Below are positions 61,487 through 64,000 of a stretch of 64,000 nt of DNA, one piece after another; position 1 is the first letter of the stretch, and each line of letters starts with the position of its first letter. Below the pieces are notes generated by a model. The model saw only the letters and a list, made by a program, of their open reading frames with translations, ran no database searches and was not told where the DNA came from. Location: assembly GCF_024758705.1 (NCBI RefSeq), contig NZ_CP096971.1, forward strand, positions 1,426,001-1,490,000. The letters run 5' to 3'. The translations under genes were made by a program, and so were the position numbers. Source of the DNA: Sphingomonas sp. SUN019 (GTDB taxonomy: Bacteria > Pseudomonadota > Alphaproteobacteria > Sphingomonadales > Sphingomonadaceae).

Positions 61487-62608
61487 CTATCCCAACAGCC
61501 GCGCGTTCACGACCGCGCCACCCTTGGTCAGCCGCACCGCGTCGCCGATCTCCTCGTCCAGCACCGGTCGCCCGGCATCCTTGTCCCAGAAGGTCGACAG
61601 GAAATTATACAGGTTCCGCGCGAACAACGCGCTCGCATCCGCCGCCAGCCGTGACGGCACGTTGCGGTGGCCGACGATCTTCACGCCGTGGCGCACGACG
61701 ATTTCGCCCGCCACCGCACCCTCGACGTTGCCGCCCTGCTCCACCGCGAGATCGACGATCACGCTGCCCGGCCGCATCGTCGCAATCTGCGCGTCGGAGA
61801 TCAGCCGCGGCGCGGCGCGGCCGGGGATCAAAGCTGTCGTGATGACGATGTCCTGCTTGGCGATGTGCGCCGACACCAGTTCGGCCTGCGCGGCCTGATA
61901 TTCGGGGCTCATCTCGCCCGCGTAACCGCCCGAGCCCTCGCCCTCGATCCCCTTCACATTCTCGACGAAGACCGGTTTCGCGCCGAGCGACTGGATCTGC
62001 TCCTTCGTCGCGGACCGCACGTCGGTGGCGGAGACCTGCGCGCCCAGCCGCCGCGCGGTGGCGATCGCCTGCAGGCCCGCGACGCCGACGCCCATCACGA
62101 ACGCCTTGGCCGCGCTGACCGTGCCCGCCGCGGTCATCATCATCGGAAAGGCGCGGCCATATTCGGCCGCGGCGTCCAGCACCGCCTTGTACCCGCTCAG
62201 ATTCGACTGCGAGGACAGGATGTCCATCGACTGCGCGCGCGTGATGCGCGGCATGAATTCCATCGCCAGCGCCTCAAGTCCCGCGCTTGCATAGCCATCG
62301 ACGCGGGCGCGCTCCCCGAACGGGTTCAGCCCTGCGACCAGCCACGCGCCCGGCGCAGCGCCGCCCAGCGACGCGGCGTCAGGCCCCTGCACGCCGAGGA
62401 TGATCTCCGCCCCGGAAAGCGTCGTCGCGCGGTCCCCCACGCTCGCGCCTGCATCGGCATAGGCCTGATCGGCGATCGAGGCGCTTTCGCCCGCCCCCGC
62501 CTCCACCGCCAGCGTCGCGCCGAGCGCGATGAACTTCTTCACCGTCTCCGGCGTGGCGGATACCCGCTGTTCGCCGTCGACATTCTCCTTGAGGACGGCG
62601 ATCTTCAT
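61487..62608 (-). CDS. NAD(P) transhydrogenase subunit alpha part 1
   Basis: 373 aa soluble NAD-binding domain I (PntAa), homologous to alanine dehydrogenase. Motifs: AVLKENVDGEQRVSATPETV at the N-terminus, ITRAQSMDILSSQSNLSGYK (RQxD loop region with Gln and Asp), the Rossmann signature MGVGVAGLQAIATARRLGAQ and VIVDLAVEQGGNVEG. Preceded by a small oxidase subunit IV gene with a 4-nt gap. Its stop abuts hicA directly. Confidence 0.95.
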   Translation of the reverse strand: MKIAVLKENVDGEQRVSATPETVKKFIALGATLAVEAGAGESASIADQAYADAGASVGDRATTLSGAEIILGVQGPDAASLGGAAPGAWLVAGLNPFGERARVDGYASAGLEALAMEFMPRITRAQSMDILSSQSNLSGYKAVLDAAAEYGRAFPMMMTAAGTVSAAKAFVMGVGVAGLQAIATARRLGAQVSATDVRSATKEQIQSLGAKPVFVENVKGIEGEGSGGYAGEMSPEYQAAQAELVSAHIAKQDIVITTALIPGRAAPRLISDAQIATMRPGSVIVDLAVEQGGNVEGAVAGEIVVRHGVKIVGHRNVPSRLAADASALFARNLYNFLSTFWDKDAGRPVLDEEIGDAVRLTKGGAVVNARLLG

Positions 62609-62612
62609 GCGG

Positions 62613-62747
62613 TCAGGCGATCAGCCAGATCACGATGGCGGCGACGATCGCGCAGCCCAGCGTGCCCCATTTCAGCAGGTTCATGATGCTGGCGTAGGTC
62701 GACAGATGCGCCTTCATGTCATCGCGTTTGACGGTTTCGTCGGCCAT
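62613..62747 (-). CDS. aa3-type cytochrome c oxidase subunit IV
   Basis: 44 aa, too short for many gene finders. MADETVKRDDMKAHLSTYAS, then a single membrane helix MNLLKWGTLGCAIVAAIVIW LIA. This is the family of small bacterial oxidase subunit IV peptides (pfam07835). The gene precedes pntAa by 4 bp; it probably shares the transhydrogenase promoter. The catalytic oxidase subunits are not in the window. Divergent from the sigma-54 regulator by 138 bp. Confidence 0.88.
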   Translation of the reverse strand: MADETVKRDDMKAHLSTYASIMNLLKWGTLGCAIVAAIVIWLIA

Positions 62748-62885
62748 TTCGATCCTCTTCGCGTGTCGATATCGCAGCGATCCTTATCCGGGAGGCCGCT
62801 TACCCTCAAGCCGCTTCTGCGCTGCTTAAGCGGGCCTTTACCTGCACGCGCTATGCCGTCGTCTGGGACCGGGACAGGAACGACA

Positions 62886-64000
62886 ATGACGCGCAACGGG
62901 CAGCGCCTGCTGATGCTGATCGATGAGGAGCCTGCGCAGCGGCGGCTGGTGGCGGCGCTGGCCGCGCGCGGCGGATGGCGTTCGATATTCGCGACGGATC
63001 ATGAAATGGCGATCGCGATGCTGGGCACGCAGGACGGGATGCAGCTGGATGCGATCATGCTCGACCATTGGGGGACCGATTCGGACGCCGCGGCGCTGAT
63101 CGCCGAACTGCGCGCGCGCCGCCCCGCGCTGCCGATCATGATGCTGACCGCGAACGGGTCGGTTGCGGCTGCGGTCGACGCAATGCGGGCGGGCGCGACC
63201 GATTTCCTGGTCAAGCCGCTGGCCCCCGAACGGCTGCTGCAGGCGCTGGACGCCGCGATCGCCGGCACCAACGCGGGCGAACTCCGTCCGTTGACCGAGA
63301 AGATCCCGGCGTTGCTCGCGTTTGACGAGATCGTCGGCAGCTCCCCCGATTTCCGCGCCGCGCTCGCCATCGCCGCCAAGGCCGCGCGCGCGCGCATCGC
63401 GGTGCTGATCGAGGGCGAAAGCGGCGTCGGCAAGGAGGTGATCGCCGAGGCGGTCCACGCCGCCTCTCCCCGCGCCAAGAAGGCGATGATCTCGGTCAAT
63501 TGCGGGGCGATCCCGGCGAATCTGGTCGAAAGCGAATTGTTCGGCCACGAACGCGGCGCATTCACCGGCGCGTTCGAGCGCAAGATCGGTAAATTCTGCG
63601 ACGCCGACGGCGGCACGTTGTTTCTCGACGAGATCGGCGAGATGCCGCTCGACGCGCAGGTGAAGCTGCTGCGGTTGCTGCAATCGGGCGACGTCCAGCC
63701 GATCGGCGCGCGGCATCCCCGGCAAGTCGACGTGCGCGTCATCGCCGCCACCAACAAAAAGCTGCTGGACGAGGTGGAGGCCGGGCGCTTCCGCGAAGAC
63801 CTGTATTACCGCCTGAACGTCGTCCAGGTGACGATCCCGCCCTTGCGCGAACGGACCGGCGACATACCGGCGCTCGCCCGCCACCTGCTCGCCCGCATCG
63901 CGCGCCAGCCCGGGCTGCGGCAATTGGGCATCACCGACGATGCGCTGGCGTTGCTGGTCGAATACGACTGGCCCGGCAACGTCCGCCAGCTCCAGAACGC
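62886..64000 (+). CDS. Sigma-54-dependent response regulator (runs off right edge)
   Basis: The first 371 codons are visible. A receiver domain ([14 protein letters not shown], phospho-Asp60 in IMLDHWGTD, Thr in MLTANGS, Lys at about 110 in DFLVKPLAP) precedes an AAA+ activator domain with Walker A GESGVGKE (about 177-184), the sigma-54 contact loop GAFTGA (about 224-229), Walker [12 protein letters not shown] and VRVIAATNK. The frame is still open at the [11 protein letters not shown] motif. NtrC-class activator, cognate kinase not seen. Divergent from the coxIV-pnt operon. The C-terminal Fis-type DNA-binding domain should lie beyond the edge. Confidence 0.92.
   Translation, partial: MTRNGQRLLMLIDEEPAQRRLVAALAARGGWRSIFATDHEMAIAMLGTQDGMQLDAIMLDHWGTDSDAAALIAELRARRPALPIMMLTANGSVAAAVDAMRAGATDFLVKPLAPERLLQALDAAIAGTNAGELRPLTEKIPALLAFDEIVGSSPDFRAALAIAAKAARARIAVLIEGESGVGKEVIAEAVHAASPRAKKAMISVNCGAIPANLVESELFGHERGAFTGAFERKIGKFCDADGGTLFLDEIGEMPLDAQVKLLRLLQSGDVQPIGARHPRQVDVRVIAATNKKLLDEVEAGRFREDLYYRLNVVQVTIPPLRERTGDIPALARHLLARIARQPGLRQLGITDDALALLVEYDWPGNVRQLQN

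Overview
This 64 kb window is chromosomal DNA from a high-GC alphaproteobacterium, most likely a Sphingomonas-type sphingomonad. The evidence is the gene content and order (rpoBC, yajC-secDF, ileS-lspA-bamF, pntAa/pntAb/pntB beside a 44-residue cytochrome oxidase subunit IV, split metH behind an ArsR-methyltransferase regulator), strong GC codon bias with many long antisense open frames, and several families of intergenic palindromic elements of the kind scattered through sphingomonad genomes. Almost everything looks like core metabolism. No prophage, transposase, CRISPR array or rRNA was seen.

Layout. 0-9 kb: end of a minus-strand secreted-protein gene, then rpoB and rpoC with a well-formed promoter and a strong terminator. 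9-11.2 kb: an AT-richer islet with an unrecognised membrane/coiled-coil protein, a metallophosphoesterase and tRNA-Pro(GGG). 11.2-15 kb: a monooxygenase-fold protein and yajC-secD-secF-Mth938. 15-21.5 kb: glycosyltransferase, OsmC, ManA, then bamD-recN-zinc exporter. 21.5-27 kb: PAP2 membrane protein flanked by degenerate repeats, polyprenyl diphosphate synthase, chorismate mutase, enoyl-CoA hydratase and nitronate monooxygenase. 27-33 kb: ileS-lspA-bamF, cinA, map. 33-36 kb: a PQQ alcohol dehydrogenase, the wreck of a hicBA toxin-antitoxin pair and a hemerythrin protein. 36-40 kb: glnB-glnA behind a sigma-54 promoter, an M20 peptidase and a flavin reductase. 40.5-47.3 kb: methionine cycle genes. 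47.5-54.7 kb: lipoproteins, aldo/keto reductase, two L,D-transpeptidases, two transglutaminases and N-formylglutamate amidohydrolase. 54.6-59 kb: mobA, fdhD, a divergent dapF homologue, regulators and tRNA-Val(TAC). 59-64 kb: the proton-translocating transhydrogenase operon with an intact hicAB pair inside it, and the start of a sigma-54 response regulator.

How the genes work together. The methionine block reads as one unit: an ArsR/SAM-methyltransferase fusion (SahR-like) with a perfect 22-bp palindrome just upstream of its start, then metF, the homocysteine half of MetH and the folate/B12/SAM half. yajC-secDF, bamD, lspA and bamF serve protein export, lipoprotein maturation and outer-membrane assembly. 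glnB and glnA form the nitrogen control unit.

The most unusual points are a palindromic repeat inserted in frame in the catalytic region of isoleucyl-tRNA synthetase, an intact hicAB module stitched between transhydrogenase subunit genes, a second hicBA locus ruined by a stop codon, a frameshift and loss of the catalytic His, repeat elements that supply a protein C-terminus and separate the two metH halves, and a separate intergenic repeat family shared by three loci.
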